This document shows, piece after piece, positions 38,430-50,632 of a stretch of DNA of 64,000 bases (positions are counted from its first letter, which is position 1; every line of letters starts with the position of its first letter). Origin of the DNA: Erythrocercus mccallii (lineage: Eukaryota > Chordata > Aves > Passeriformes > Dicruridae); contig VZRG01001059.1 of the NCBI GenBank assembly GCA_013397435.1, forward strand, positions 124,001 to 188,000. Direction: 5' to 3'. A model generated the notes under the pieces. The model did not search any database. It had not been told where the DNA came from and saw only the letters and a program-made list of their open reading frames with translations. A program made the position numbers and the translations under genes.

Positions 38430-38488
38430 ATTCCTGAGTGACAAGCCTGATTCCTGAGTGACAAGCCTGATTTCTGAGTGACAAACCT
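38430..38488 (+). repeat. 20-bp tandem repeat, three copies
   Basis: Unit ATTCCTGAGTGACAAGCCTG at 38430-38449 and 38450-38469, identical, then a third copy at 38470-38488 with two changes and a missing last base. This is a small minisatellite. The two perfect copies suggest recent slippage or duplication. Confidence 0.92.
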
Positions 38489-41094
38489 TCCCACTCCACC
38501 AGCCTTGTGCGTAACTCCAGGGCTATGCAGGACTGCAGAGTCCCTTTCTCTCTTCCACCACCTTATGCAAGTGTCAGGGCCCTGTTCAGATATGAGCTGA
38601 AGATGTCTATGGTCAGTACAATTATTCTACTTTTAAGGTAACAAAATGCTATGATTTAATACTTTTGAATTTTGAATGTTTTTAATACTTTTAAATTGAT
38701 TCAATTAAATTGGCAGAGTCACAATATTGGCATTATGTCTAATGCTAGGTGTGCTTAAAAGCACATGGCTGCATTTAAACACTTCTACAGGTGAAATGGA
38801 ACTTCATTCTTTCAAATAGGGATGTGTAAGCAATATAACAAACAATAACATCTTGTAAGAATGGAGCTCTGTAGTATGTTTTTCAGCAGGCTGTGCTCAC
38901 TGAGAACCAAGACAGTTGCTGTTTATGCAGAAAATTCATTCATGGAAGCACACAATGAATAGCAAAGGAGAGGAACAGTGATAAACTCTCTGTGCCTCTT
39001 AGGTGCTGCTGAAGGAGTTTTTGCATCCTCTGCTGATCTGAGAGCCTGGGATCTCTGGCACTTGCCATTTACAGCACCATCTTGTGTGGTGACCTGGTGA
39101 CTTCATGCTGGAAAAGAGCACTCAGAGGATTTTAAAGGTCTTTCTTGGCTTCCCCTGCCTTTCTTTGATAGCTTTGCCGAGAAAAATGTAGGTATATCTG
39201 AGGAGGATTAGCTGCTGTGTATCTGCACACCACACGTAGTCTTCTACCACTCTAAAGGGAGAATTGCATGCCAGCAGTTTACTGAATTCTTCTGTCGGGC
39301 AGTTGTGACAGTGTTCAAAGTAGGTCATTTGAATGCATTGCTGATAACAGTAATGGATTCACACATCAGCTGGCTGCTCCACACACATGTAACCCCTGGC
39401 CAATGTCACCTCCACAGTGCTTCACTCCCAGGCACTGGAATGTGCCATTTTGCTAATGCACATATGCAGAGTTTGCATTTCAAACTAAGGAAAGCTGAGA
39501 GCTTAGAAAATGCCAACAATAACTATTCTCTGAAAAAGGCGTCTCAGATCTGGGTCTACATGGCTGGGTTATATGGAGTGGCAGCAGGATGAAAATTTGC
39601 TTAAAAAGTTACTAGTTGGTGGGAGGATGTTTTATTTAAAAACAAACAAACAAAGAAAAAGCCCCACCCCACAAACAAAATAACCCTCTAGCTCTTTCTG
39701 GAGTGCACCAGAGGATGCACGTGCGGTAATGTCTATGGGCTGCTCAGTCTCTGCAGCACCCTCTGCATTGCCCTTTCCGCTCCCCTGTTGCTGCAGCGTG
39801 CGCTGCTGAACTGGGCTGCGCGGCTCACACAGAGCCAGCCCCGCGCTCTGTGCCCAGCGGCTGCAGGCTCTGGAATCAACAGCTCTGCATCGCTTTGCAT
39901 GAAGCGGTGCTTTTTCCTACTTTCAGGATAGCTTGAAACTAATTTCTGAAGACTGAAATCTTAAATACTGTATGTACTTCATTCTGCTGTCCCCCCAACA
40001 GCTTAAAGCGATGGCAATAACGAAAAGCAGCCAGGAGCCGTGGGTTACATTTGCGTGTCTTGCTGTAGCTGTTGTTAAGCCCCTGGAAGCAGCAGTAAAG
40101 CCTCTGCTGTCCCCAGACCAGCAAGCAGCAGCGAGTTAGGGAGCAGCTGCAGTCCGGCTCGAAGATCAGAAAGGCAGTGGCAGAGTTTGGGTTAGAGAAT
40201 AAGCATCACCGTCTGAACAGAACAAGAGCCGTGAGCAGAGAGGAACGGAGGCATTTCTAGGCGCTGTAACCAGCCTCTGGTGAAGCAGTTTTAGTTCCCA
40301 TGGAGAAGATAGCTCACTTGTGAAGCAAAATCCATAACCTCTACTTGATCTCACCTAAGACAGCCACAAGAATTTTGTGCTTGCTATCCAAAATTACATT
40401 AACTATGGAAACATTGGGGAAATAGTTTGCTTTTAAACTATAAGATGCAAAACAAAGCGAAAGCAAGTCTAATCTCAGAACCCACTCGTTTATGTAAAAG
40501 ACATGGGCTAGGGTATGTGTACTTTGAAGTGCAGTTTAGGAAAATGAAAGAGATGAGCTAAAAACCTACTAAAATAAAATAGAGGCACAAAACACCGAGT
40601 TAGCTATTTGCTAATTGACTGTGCCAAGAAAGGAAGAGAGGATTACTCAGACTGTAGAGTATCTCTTTCAGTAGCAGTGCTGGACAGTAAAAAATCTTAC
40701 TTGACAGGTGAAAGTAGCTTGGTTAAGGTCATACACAGCTTTTGCCTTCTCTCCTAGATCTGCTATGATCAAGAATCATATGTGTCTTTTTGCTACTTAA
40801 AAATACTGTATTGTTGGATTCGCTTTTCTTGTCTAAAGATTCAGGAATTGCTGATGAGACCAAAACCTGCAGCTTTAGAGAGAATGTATCTGAAGAGTCA
40901 GCAGTGATACACTACCGCAGGCTGTTTCTGTGCATGCCTGTGGTAGGAGGTTAGCTTTTCCAGCACAGCATAATGCAGCAAGTTGATGGAAAGCTGAGTG
41001 TGATGCAGGCTTGGCTAATTGGAGCACTCCTGGGAGGATGTGAATTGCAGTTTCCATAATGAGTAGAGAGAAAAGATAGTTTACATCCCCTAAT
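38489..41094. other. Non-coding stretch with a weak CpG patch
   Basis: Unique sequence. A CAAA-rich run lies at 39640-39680. At 39718-39905 is a modest CpG-rich patch (about ten CpGs, including CACGTGCGG and GTGCGCTGC), too weak for a confident island call. No coding evidence. Confidence 0.55.
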
Positions 41095-41480
41095 GTAACA
41101 GCATCAGGACAAGATTAATAGCAGAACCAGACCAGCGGTGTCTATCAAACACTTCATTATTAAAGGAACCGGGTTTCACTAATGGTATTGTGCTGGTGAT
41201 GGGTGCTGTGAGTCAGTGGGCAAAATCCCTTCCCTGTGTCTCCCCTAACTTTCTTATCACCAAAGTCTAAGATTATAATGGACATAGGAACACAGAGATT
41301 TTTCTGTTAGGCGATGCAATTAAATTGTGGTTCACCTTCCAAACGACACTAGAAATGGAGTCATCTGAATGCACAATTGTCCATGGATCTTTTAATTCTG
41401 CTGCTGCTTTATAAAAGGTCATATCAGGAATGTTAATGAAGAGTCATTAATTTGAGGTGGAGGAGGTGGACTGGATTTAT
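41095..41480. promoter_or_regulatory. Candidate conserved regulatory segment
   Basis: Unique AT-rich sequence with spaced homeodomain-type cores: GATTAATAG, TTCATTATTAAAGG, CAATTAAATTG, TTTTAATTC, and at 41430-41455 a close pair, TGTTAATGA and GTCATTAATTTG. A homopurine GAGGTGGAGGAGGTGG run follows at 41455. The density suggests an enhancer; no cross-species evidence is available. Confidence 0.25.
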
Positions 41481-42740
41481 GTAAACATTCAAATTTTCTT
41501 TCATGGTTTGAGCACACTACACACTGGCAAGGTTCTCAGTGATATTAAACTGTACCTCAGCCTAGAAACTCGGGCAGCACAAATTTGGAAAACAGTCACC
41601 TTTGCTGGCAATTATTGACCTGGAATGGGATGGCAGGGAGTGTTACAAATCAGCATGTACACACCAGACTTGATTGAGAGGGGGAGGCTTTTGCTCTGAG
41701 AAGCACTGTAGGGTTAGAAACCAAAAGAGGTCACTTTGCTGTCATTTCAGATATTTATTAGAATACAAGCTATGGTGTTGTTTACAACCAGAGAGGGAAA
41801 AAACCTTTAAGTCCCCACTGCTCTAGGTGAAATACATGCCTTTTTGCTGCTGGTTTTGAGGAAAATCACAATCAGCAACTTTTTATGATCTGTTCTGGCA
41901 AAAAGGCTGTGTATTTTTCAGATGCCCTGTTTGGGGGAGGTGCCTTTTTCAGACAAATATTGTTTGGGTTAACACTAGATAATTGTCTCTAACCCCAGAG
42001 CATGTTCCTTAAAACCTAATCCCAGACTGGTGAAGTGAAGGTTTTAGTGCAACATCAGATCAGTTTTGTATGTTAATCTGAATGCCCTTCCCTTTCGTAT
42101 GTTAATCCTTCCCCTTTGCTGGACAGATTTGTCTGTCTGTTGGCACAGTCCCCTCAGCTCTCACAAGACATGTTGCTGACTGCCCAGACTCAAAACCGTC
42201 AGTGGTGCCAGAAAAAAAAATCTACCAATTCCAGTGTTTGGTATGGTGATAGCTCCAATAAACTTGGAGGGCCCAGTTTGATCTGTCCTGTCCTCGTGTG
42301 GAGGCTTGGCATGCTCCAGCCTTGGCTTGGAATGATGCAGAAGGTGAATGTGAAGTGCAGTTATTATTTCTGAACAAATTCCTGTCGTCAATATCCTGTC
42401 TTTACCCAGGGAATGCAATGGTAGTTCAGTGTTCTGTCTGGTAACTGAGAGGGGAAACTTTTAAAGTCAAAATACAAAAAGCCTTGAGTCTGCCATAAAC
42501 AAATATAAGTGCAGTCATCCGAAGAACTTTTCTCTGCAGTTACCATGATTTCACACTTGTGGAGCAAAGAAACTGTGAGTCTGGGGGTACTCTGGGCATG
42601 CAGACCTCCTTTCTTGTGGCACTGCATGTGTGCATCCAAAGATGGTCACTTAACTGCCTGCTTGGCCTGCTCTTCTGAGCTCATTTGCTTCTTACTGTGA
42701 TTGCCCGGGTCATCTTGGAGTGCTTGTAAACAGAGCATGT
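41481..42740. other. Non-coding stretch; weak exon-like site
   Basis: Unique sequence. At 42540-42574 a 35-bp block is bounded by an acceptor-like CTCTGCAG and a donor GTGAGT, and contains an ATG at 42545. This may be chance; see findings. Confidence 0.5.
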
Positions 42741-42787
42741 TTCCTTCTCTCTCTCTCTCAGTCTCTCTCTCTTTTTTTTTTTTTTTT
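42741..42787 (+). repeat. (CT)n tract ending in T16
   Basis: CT dinucleotides with one CAGT break run into T16 at 42772-42787. This is the same architecture and strand as the tracts at 27984 and 50570. Confidence 0.9.
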
Positions 42788-43049
42788 AAATGGAGTTAAC
42801 CACAGCTCAATATTTGTATCATTCAAGCTCAATTAAAAGCACACACAAAAAGTTCATGAATAGTCTGCTTCTAATGGAGAGGCATACTTTCATAACAGCC
42901 GCTTTTCAAAGATACTTTTAACAACGAGACAGAAGGATTTACGATCTAAGTGTTTTAGTCATTAGAAAATTGGAATTGTTTCTTTGGAGAAAACAAACAG
43001 GCTCTGGGCTCTTCCTAAGAGCAGTATGAACTCAGCGGCTGGCAGTGAG

Positions 43050-43370
43050 TTAGCCCCCCTGCAGTATGAATTAATGATAAAACTGCTTTCGTTCAGAAGG
43101 GAATTTTATTGGGCAGGATGCTGGGTACCAACACAATGAGGTCTCCAGGCACCCCTCCCTCTAGGGGTCTTCAATTACACTTCGTAATGAGCAGTGTTTC
43201 ATTAGTGAGGAAAGCAAAAGTCTGCACTAATTAAAATTAAATTAGGACACGCTCAAGTTGTGTCACACAGTGTGCTGAGATATTAATAAAAAGGAAGCTG
43301 CCTTGAACAAGCATGGACCAAAGGGTCAAGTGATAACAATTAAAATATTGGATATGATGTCAATGCTGAA
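43050..43370. promoter_or_regulatory. Candidate conserved regulatory segment, densest homeodomain cores
   Basis: Unique sequence containing GTATGAATTAATGATAAAAC, CAATTACACTTCGTAATGAG, TTCATTAGTG, CTAATTAAAATTAAATTAGG, ATATTAATAAAAAGG and ACAATTAAAATATTGG. That is at least seven TAAT/ATTA cores in about 300 bp, separated by ordinary-GC sequence rather than lying in one AT run. This is the pattern of a conserved developmental enhancer and the best such candidate in the window. The target gene cannot be named. Confidence 0.3.
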
Positions 43371-44529
43371 TTTTAGCACTCCAGTTTTGGCTTTGTGCAT
43401 GGAAAGATGATGTCTGGATTGGTTTCTGTTAGTTGGAAGAGGTATTGCATCTACATCTGTCAACATAATGTCTGACAGAACATTTTCCTAAAGCTTGCAT
43501 ACTTGCCAGAGTATTTCACACGAACACATGCGTGTGCACATGTGCCTGCAATCTGGTGTTCATGCATGCTGTTGAGCTGATGTGTGAAAAGAAGATGTAC
43601 ATTCCACATGAAAAGCCTGCATAGACTCTTGCTGACATGCAAAAGGTGTCTGCTTGAGCACTGGTGCAGCAAAGCAGAGCATCTGTACTGTTACATATGT
43701 ATGCCATGAGATGAGAATACATTTTCTATGTATCTATCTCACATGAAGGTGGTTCCTTCTAAGTGGAACAACTGAGCTCCAGTCCCAGTCCTTGGCTCCT
43801 TTCCTGGGAGCACTGATACTTCATTTACCTTAATGTGTGATGCTCTTGACAGGGATCCTCAGACATTTTGTAGATGAGCTTCCCTTAGTTTTAGAGCATA
43901 GCTGAGCTTCCTTGCTTGTACACTTTTTAAATTCTGCCGTTTTGACTTCTTCTGCCGTGCTCTGCCTTGGTGCCTTGTGCTGCTGCTCCTTGTCCCCAGA
44001 GTTTGTGTGCTGCCAGGAGTGCAGCGCAGGCACCCACATGGATCTCGCTCGGAGCCAGCGCAGGTCTGGCAGAGCACAGCCACCGCAGCTCCAGCTCTGC
44101 AGCTGCATCCGTCTCAGCCTGTAGCTAATTGTTCAGACTAGTTGTTGTAAGCATTTTTGAGGAAAACTTACTGCCCAATTTAACTGTGTTTAATTAAGTT
44201 GGTTCCAAAGGCATTTGCCAAAATATTAAAATATATTTGACCTTCAAAATGGATTAAATAGGCATGATGTTCAGCAAGGCAAATTACAGTGAACATCTGT
44301 ACATTTTGTGTTTAAATATACACACGTGGAGCTTGCTGAGCTGGTGAATGGATATGGAATATTCAGTACATACAGATTCTAATCTAGTAAAGAATTGTTC
44401 TTCTTAGTGAATATATTCTTGTACATGAGTAAAATTGTGTCCAAGGCACCTCACACAGTGTGAATTGTTTGCCTTGTCATAATTATTGATGCTTACAATG
44501 GTACAGCAATAGATTATGCATGAGACTTC
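43371..44529. other. Non-coding stretch with alternating Pu-Py run
   Basis: Unique sequence. At 43524-43545 22 bases alternate purine/pyrimidine (ACACATGCGTGTGCACATGT and two more), able to adopt Z-DNA. Chance frames in the GC-richer part (43830-44124) overlap on both strands. Confidence 0.55.
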
Positions 44530-44590
44530 TTGGGTGGAAAACTGAGGCAGAAATAGCATCCTGGTGTTGCCTAAGGTAATACCTATCCTA
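44530..44590 (+). repeat. Possible MIR-like fragment
   Basis: GGAAAACTGAGGCAGAAATAG followed by GTTGCCTAAGGTAATACC resembles MIR core phrases (gaaactgaggcacag ... ttgcccaaggtcac). The match is short and diverged. Confidence 0.35.
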
Positions 44591-46063
44591 GGAGATTCAG
44601 GCACCTGACCCCCAGCCCACCCAAAAGTTCACGTCTGCATAGCTATATATCAATGGAGTAGGCCTCATCACTGGAACATCCGTCTTTTTGTGTTTTAAGT
44701 CTTCTTTGCTAAGTGTTAAGAGAGGTGGTTCCTTTAAACTTGCTGCTTGCTTATATATTTGCTGGGTATTTCCCTTTCTGAGTGTTTCCCACTGTGGCAT
44801 CTACAAAGAAAGCTCTCCATCCTGTGAGATGGTCCCTGTGCATCCAAGGTAAAACTCACAAACTATTGAAGGCCCAGCTCCGAAAGCTGACTACTTACAT
44901 TTCCTTAATATGAATTTACAAGAGAGATCATGAAGCCTGTAAATATGTGTTACAATAAAAACATCCCTAATGTGTAACAGAATGCTCTGCCATAAACATT
45001 CAACATGGGCTGTTAGTTGCTGTGAGGGCAGCAACCTGTGTTCTAATGTCTGTCTTCATAACGGCCCTGCCTTCTCTAGATCATTTATTTACAGTTCTGT
45101 AGATGTACTACCTTTTTAGTACAGTCAAAACATGCACTGGTATATGTTATTGGGGTTTTGTTTCTTTTCTTGTTGTATTTCAGTATAATGATGTACATTC
45201 ATACTGCATTTTCCACCCAGGACTAAGAGATACAGCTCAGATAAAAACGTATGTGACTTCACCACCAACACAGAAGTGGAGCAGAGCATCTGATGCCTAC
45301 TGCACACAAACTCCTAAAGAGTTTTAAGAGATGTTTTAATCCCACGCTCTGCACAGAAAATCTGAGCTAACAATCGAGGGCTGTTGAAATTGAATGTTAA
45401 GTCCTCTAAGCAAAGGCCTGATCATCTAGGGAAAGATGCAAACAGAAAAAGTAATCAAATACCAAAAAGCATCTCTTAGCACTTCAGCTTTCCTAGATGC
45501 CTTCCACCCTATGAGACATAATTCTGATGAGCTTTGAGGCATGACAGTCAGTGGGTAATGGATTTGCTCAGTGCTTCATATTATTATATAGCTCTTTTTA
45601 AAATCTGTATATGCTGAGACTCAAGCACCAGCCCCAGTGCTATCCTGCTGAGTCCTGGGATGCAGACAACATCCTGGAGGTGGAGTGCACTCTTCTGGAA
45701 TACATTTTCAGTCAGTGCTGTTCCTTGTCCTTGCCATCTGCGCTCGGGAAAGGTGCAAGCAGGCACGCTGGGGATGAGTGAGCAGGCAGTACACCAACAT
45801 GCACACAGAGCATTATTATACTGCCATGCTTTGTGCAGGCATTCTCTTGCTAGGTCCTCTTGCTTTTCACTTAACTTGCTGAAGATTGCAAAGGAACACA
45901 CTTCTGTGTTTGCTTATATTGAATCACTGGATGATATAGATCTTTGTTACCTAAGCCTGCCTGTTCCCATTCAGGAGCAGAGATGTTTCTTTTTGTTGTG
46001 CAGAGGTACTTGCTTTTGCCTGCTGCAGCCCTTTCTTAATGGTGAATGGAGAGCGAGCGTGTT
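44591..46063. other. Non-coding stretch; exon-like end at 45184
   Basis: Unique sequence. A strong acceptor-like site (T-rich run, then TTGTTGTATTTCAG ending at 45183) precedes a 47-codon frame that stops at 45327. No AATAAA follows within about 150 bp. Treated as a lead, not a gene. Confidence 0.5.

Positions 46064-46095
<32 letters not shown>
46064..46095 (+). repeat. (TG)10(GA)6 compound microsatellite
   Basis: Perfect TG units run directly into GA units. It lies inside a 197-codon frame and is translated there as VCVCVC-ERER, a sign that the frame is spurious. Confidence 0.93.
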
Positions 46096-47424
46096 CAAGC
46101 TTTACAAATCTCCTCACAGACACCCCTTTGGCAACCTCTTTTATGAAATTTTTATTAGTATGTTCAGCAATGTGCATGTCCTCAGGAATAACAAACAGCA
46201 CAGAGAGAATATATAGCCGCTCAGATGGTCCAGGGGCTTCAGAAGGGAGGTGAACAATGCTACTTTAAATATTGCAGGATGGTTTACAACCCTGAGGGAG
46301 GAGATGTGGGGGAGGAGAGGGGAAGAGCAGATGGGCACAGTGTCCATTTAAGGTGGTCTGGCACAGTCGGTCAGCAACAATGTGATTTATATTTGGAGGC
46401 TCCTTCCAGCTCCTGTTTTTGAGTTTGCATATGTGTCTGTCTCTGTAAACATTACCATGGATTTCAGGGGATTCAGCGGCTAAGCTGTGCCACAGTATGT
46501 TTGAAAGGTTGCCAGAACGTTTCAGTGACCATTTTCTTCAGACCAGATGGGTATCTGACATGGCTGATGTGCCCTGTGTTAGGGGCTGACACGGCAGGTC
46601 CTGCTGCCTGCCTCAGCTGCAGTAAGCCAGTCTCAAGTCACAAGAAGATGTCATGAGGATCTGCTGAGCCCAAAACCTCTGTCAGGACCCAAAAAACATT
46701 TCAGAAACGTTACTGGCCATTATCCCAGACACCAGACTGGCTCCAGGCTGTGCAACATGGGGAATGAAAAAACTGTGTTATTTTGGGCTTTTGGCTCCAG
46801 GAACTTTGAAACCGCACGAGATCCTTGAATTGACTGAAGGTCCTGGTGTTAGAGTAATCCTTAACATACCCATACTCATATGCCTCAGACTGCAGGGCTC
46901 TTAGTGTGTGCAGTTTTCCCTCTGGGCAGTGGGAGCTGAGGGTGCTCTTTCATCAGGATTTGCGCTGGGAAGGTTATGTGGATTCTGGCAGACTTGGCTA
47001 TAAAAGAAATCACCAGACTGTGCTGCTTTTATATCCCCAAATAATATTTGTGTGTTCCTTGCTTATTTTTGAGTGCAGGAGCAGGAGCTCTGAGGCCTGT
47101 GAGCACTGAGCCATTTCCTTGGGAGAAAAGGCACCTGGTATCTACAGCAGTGTAGCTAGCTGTCTACAATTAGGGCCTGGTTCATCTACTAAATTTCTTT
47201 GAATAGGATTGTTTTTATGTTTGCCAATTCTCCTCCCCAAATCACCCATTAAATCACATTAATCTCTCCACTCCAGTTTGTTCTTCTACTAAAGTCCATG
47301 TCTTCCTGTAATTTGCTTCTCATAATCAGCCCATATACCTGTAAGGCAGAAAACATTTAGCCTGCTGGTCAGCAAATGGAGTTTATAGACTAGCAACAGG
47401 TAGGTGTTCATGCTTTCATTTTCA
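46096..47424. other. Non-coding stretch, nothing recognised
   Basis: Purine-rich run at 46293-46330; otherwise unique sequence without recognisable features. Confidence 0.55.
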
Positions 47425-47515
47425 CTCACAATGTGATCCCCTGAGAGATGTACGGCTTTTTGCCCCAGTTTCCCCATCTGAAAAATTGTTTATTGCATTG
47501 CAAGGCTTAATGCAG
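47425..47515 (-). repeat. MIR-like SINE fragment
   Basis: GCCCCAGTTTCCCCATCTGA at 47462-47481, followed by AAAAATTG and later GCAAGGCTTAATG, matches the reverse-complement MIR phrase 'cctcagtttccccatctgtaaaatg...gaggattaaatg'. It is diverged and truncated. Confidence 0.5.
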
Positions 47516-49920
47516 TAAGGCCATCAAGACAGCTGATAGAGAAAGGCTAAGGAAGAGCATTTATATTCACATGAACTTTGATAGTGCCAACAAAATTAGC
47601 CTCACTCCCTTGGTTTGCTACCAACAGTAGTATCAGACTCTATCATGAACTAAAACTGTCTGTGTAAGAGTTCTGGTTTATCTGTTTGCACTGGGATTAT
47701 TCTGTTAATCATCATGCCAGCAAGGTGCAGTATCATCTAAGAGCATTAGAGGTGAACTGTTTCCTTCTCTTTGGGGTCTTCAGGCATGTGTTTTGTGTAT
47801 GGAGGGACAGGCAATGATCTTTCAGTGGCATATGGAAGGAACAGGATTTGTATTTCCTTGAGTGAAAGATGATAATACATTATCATGTATTCAGCTCGTC
47901 ATGATGTCAGAGGAACAATATGAAAGAAACAGGTCATGATGCTGAACAGGGACTGAAGTCTTTGGGGCAGGAACCATCACTCTTTAAATGTAGACACTGT
48001 CTCCAGCATGGTAAGTGATGTGGCCCTGAGATTATTAAGCACTCCATCAGGAAAATGTAACTATTGTCACCGAGGCCTGTGTGATGAGATTTGCAAAGAA
48101 AAGTGTGATTTTTTAGGGTTATACATGCAAAATATTCAACAGTTGGCTGTCTGCTGCTTGGAAACCCATTTTGGTCCTTATGCATTGAATTGCTTCAGTT
48201 TTTTCAGGGTCCTGAGACCCATGATAAGAAGGGCTTTATGAAAACCTTACCCATTCTTCTGATGTGGGGAGCACACAGACACGATTAATCCAATGGAGCT
48301 TAAGGATACAGCCAGGCATGTACAATATCCATCCTCTAGAGTAGTCAAAATGGGTGTGACCCAACAGGAGGCTGGAAAACTGCCTGACACACTTGGCAAG
48401 TGATGTAATTCTCCATTCTCAGGAAGAAATTCTTTATTGAACCCCTCTAGCAATGAACTTTTGGCCTGAAGCTGGAGTTAGGATTGCACAAGCTCAATAA
48501 ATGAGTAATTATAAATACCAGAGACACATCAAGCCCCCCACCACCCCCCTACAAGTAAGACCTGTTTCAGAAGTTGGGAAGGAGCAGACATCCAGCCAGT
48601 AAAGCCATTGCAAGAGCCAACAGCTCTGAAGGAGTGCAGCCTCTGCTCAGGGTGTGGGCCCTGCAGGAGATGGCTCCTGCCCAAGAAAATGTCATCGGTC
48701 ATCTTGGGCATTGTGGCAGCCAATCAAGCCAGCAAAGCCATCAAACATTCTGCCTCCTCCTCAGGTCCTGCTGCTTTGAATTGGCTGCTTGACAAGTGTG
48801 TGGTAATCCTGCTTTACCTGAAGTCATTGCCTAATTTAGAGTTTGCAGCTTTGCCATTTAGGAGCCAGAATGGATGGGAAGCCCACGGCTATTGGGCTTC
48901 CTCTGATGTGGGAGATGGTATCATACAGAGGAGGAGAATCTCAGTTTTCATAAAACTTCAGTCTCCAATAGTTTTTTTTTCCTCCTCTCTTCTTAATTTA
49001 GAATGACTGCAATGTAATGCAGAGTTAGAGGATCCACTTTGATGGTAGAAATATACCTGCAGCAGCTTGAAGCTCAGCACTAGAAGACCCTACCCTGCTC
49101 CTCTCACTCCAAAGGAAAGATGCAGAGCTCATGGTCCATTGACACTGCCACACCTGTAATACAGTGCTTTGAGTGGCAGTGGAAAGCAATTGCAGGGTCA
49201 CTTACAAGGTGATTTCAGGGCAAACTGTGATATTATGATATTCCAGGCTAGGTGTGTATGTGCCCGCCAGTTTCAGAATGAACACCCCAATTTTCAGTCT
49301 TATGACTCGAACCATTGGTGTTTCTCATACATCTGAGCTGAATGGGATGAGGCTGCGATGGATGACAGTTGTTTACATCTTCATTTCAACTGTGACAGTG
49401 TGGAGTGGTAGAGGAAGAGTCATTGCTCTTCTTGCAAAGTTGGAGTTGTTGGTTTTGTGAGATTACCCCAGACGATGTTAACTGTAGCTCTGCCTGCATA
49501 TAAGGTTTTTTTGAAAACATCTGCTGGTTTGCATGATGGCTTGCTAAGCCTTTTATATATAGGGTGGATCCAGCACTGAAATAAGCAAATGAAAAGGCTG
49601 CTGAAGGAAGGGTTAGGAGTGGAACCCAGAGATGGCATATTCAGTTCTTTCTGAAGGCCAGGAAGACCTATCCAGCCTGCTCACTGCAATTATTGGATAA
49701 CTTGGAGAACTCAGCACCATTTTGAAAAGTCTGACTTTTATCCAGCTGCAAATATTAGAATTGACTGTCATTGAACAAAATCAGGCAGGAGCAAAACTGG
49801 AGAGTGGAAAAAACAATCCTTTTCCTAAAGCATTCAGAGTAGTTACCTCTAAGCTGTGATGCACTGTGCAGCAAGGTTGTGTTTGGAAAGCATTATGATA
49901 AAGTGTGGGGGTGTGTATGA
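47516..49920. other. Non-coding stretch, nothing recognised
   Basis: Unique sequence with a T9 run near 48971. The 132-codon plus-strand frame at 48608-49006 is faced by a minus-strand frame and matches no known protein. Confidence 0.55.
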
Positions 49921-49943
49921 GTGTGTTTGTGCACACACACGTG
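49921..49943. repeat. Short GT/CA inverted microsatellite
   Basis: GTGTGTTTGTGCACACACAC then GTG: a GT run turns into a CA run, giving a self-complementary stretch. 49928-49943 is strictly alternating purine-pyrimidine. Hairpin or Z-DNA potential. Confidence 0.75.
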
Positions 49944-50098
49944 GTTTAGGGTTAGCAAATGGAAATGTTTTCATTTCTACCTGAATACAAATTTATCTTC
50001 CTGCTTTAACACACCTACCACCTGTTCAAAAACTACACAACTTGTGAGGGTTATGAAGCACTGCTAGCAATGACTGTTAACCAGGGCACCTGAGTGAT

Positions 50099-50216
50099 GA
50101 TCTAGGTGTGAACAGCTTTGTCACGATTCTGTGAGTTTTCTCACCTTCCTTAAAGCTGATCTAGGTGTGAACAGCTTTGTCACGATTCTGTGAGTTTTCT
50201 CACCTTCCTTAAAGCT
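50099..50216 (+). repeat. Perfect 59-bp tandem duplication
   Basis: Two identical 59-bp units, 50099-50157 and 50158-50216, begin GATCTAGGTGTGAACAGC and end CTTCCTTAAAGCT with no difference between them. Perfect identity of non-repetitive sequence means either a very recent tandem duplication, possibly polymorphic, or an assembly artefact. Confidence 0.97.
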
Positions 50217-50559
50217 CCAAAGGGCATTAGAGGAGGGTGTAGAATAGTCAGAATGGTCCTCTGCAGGACATAGCAGATCATAGCATGGCTACAATAGTTC
50301 TTGCTCTTATAGCAGGGGCAGCAGTGTGCTCCGCCCTCAGAGGTTTATCCAGTTAGAGTGTTCTTCAGGTATATCTGCATTAAACAAGAGTGACCAAATA
50401 CCTTGTCACTGTACATGTGCAGTTTGCTGAGTTTGTTAATCCTATACAGGAAAGACAATTCAAACGTGCTTGTGACCATTTCAACCACACTGTTTTGTAA
50501 CACTTCCAACATTATTTTTCTTCAGATTCTGCAGGGTCATTCCCTTTGCTCCTTTGCTC
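50217..50559. other. Non-coding stretch, nothing recognised
   Basis: Unique sequence between the duplication and the pyrimidine tract; no features seen. Confidence 0.55.
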
Positions 50560-50632
50560 ATCTTTTATCTTTTTCTCTCTCTCTCTTTTTTTTTTTTTTT
50601 TGTTTTTCTCTTTTAAGACTGCTGGTTGTATA
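50560..50632 (+). repeat. Pyrimidine tract with T16
   Basis: A CT-rich run with T16 at 50586-50601, then GTTTTTCTCTTTTAAG. Same architecture and strand as the tracts at 27984 and 42741. Confidence 0.85.

Noticed and set aside
45660..46253. 197-codon plus-strand open frame, longest in the window
   Set aside because: It runs through the (TG)n(GA)n microsatellite (VCVCVC, ERER), has no recognisable domain, and is faced by frames on the minus strand.
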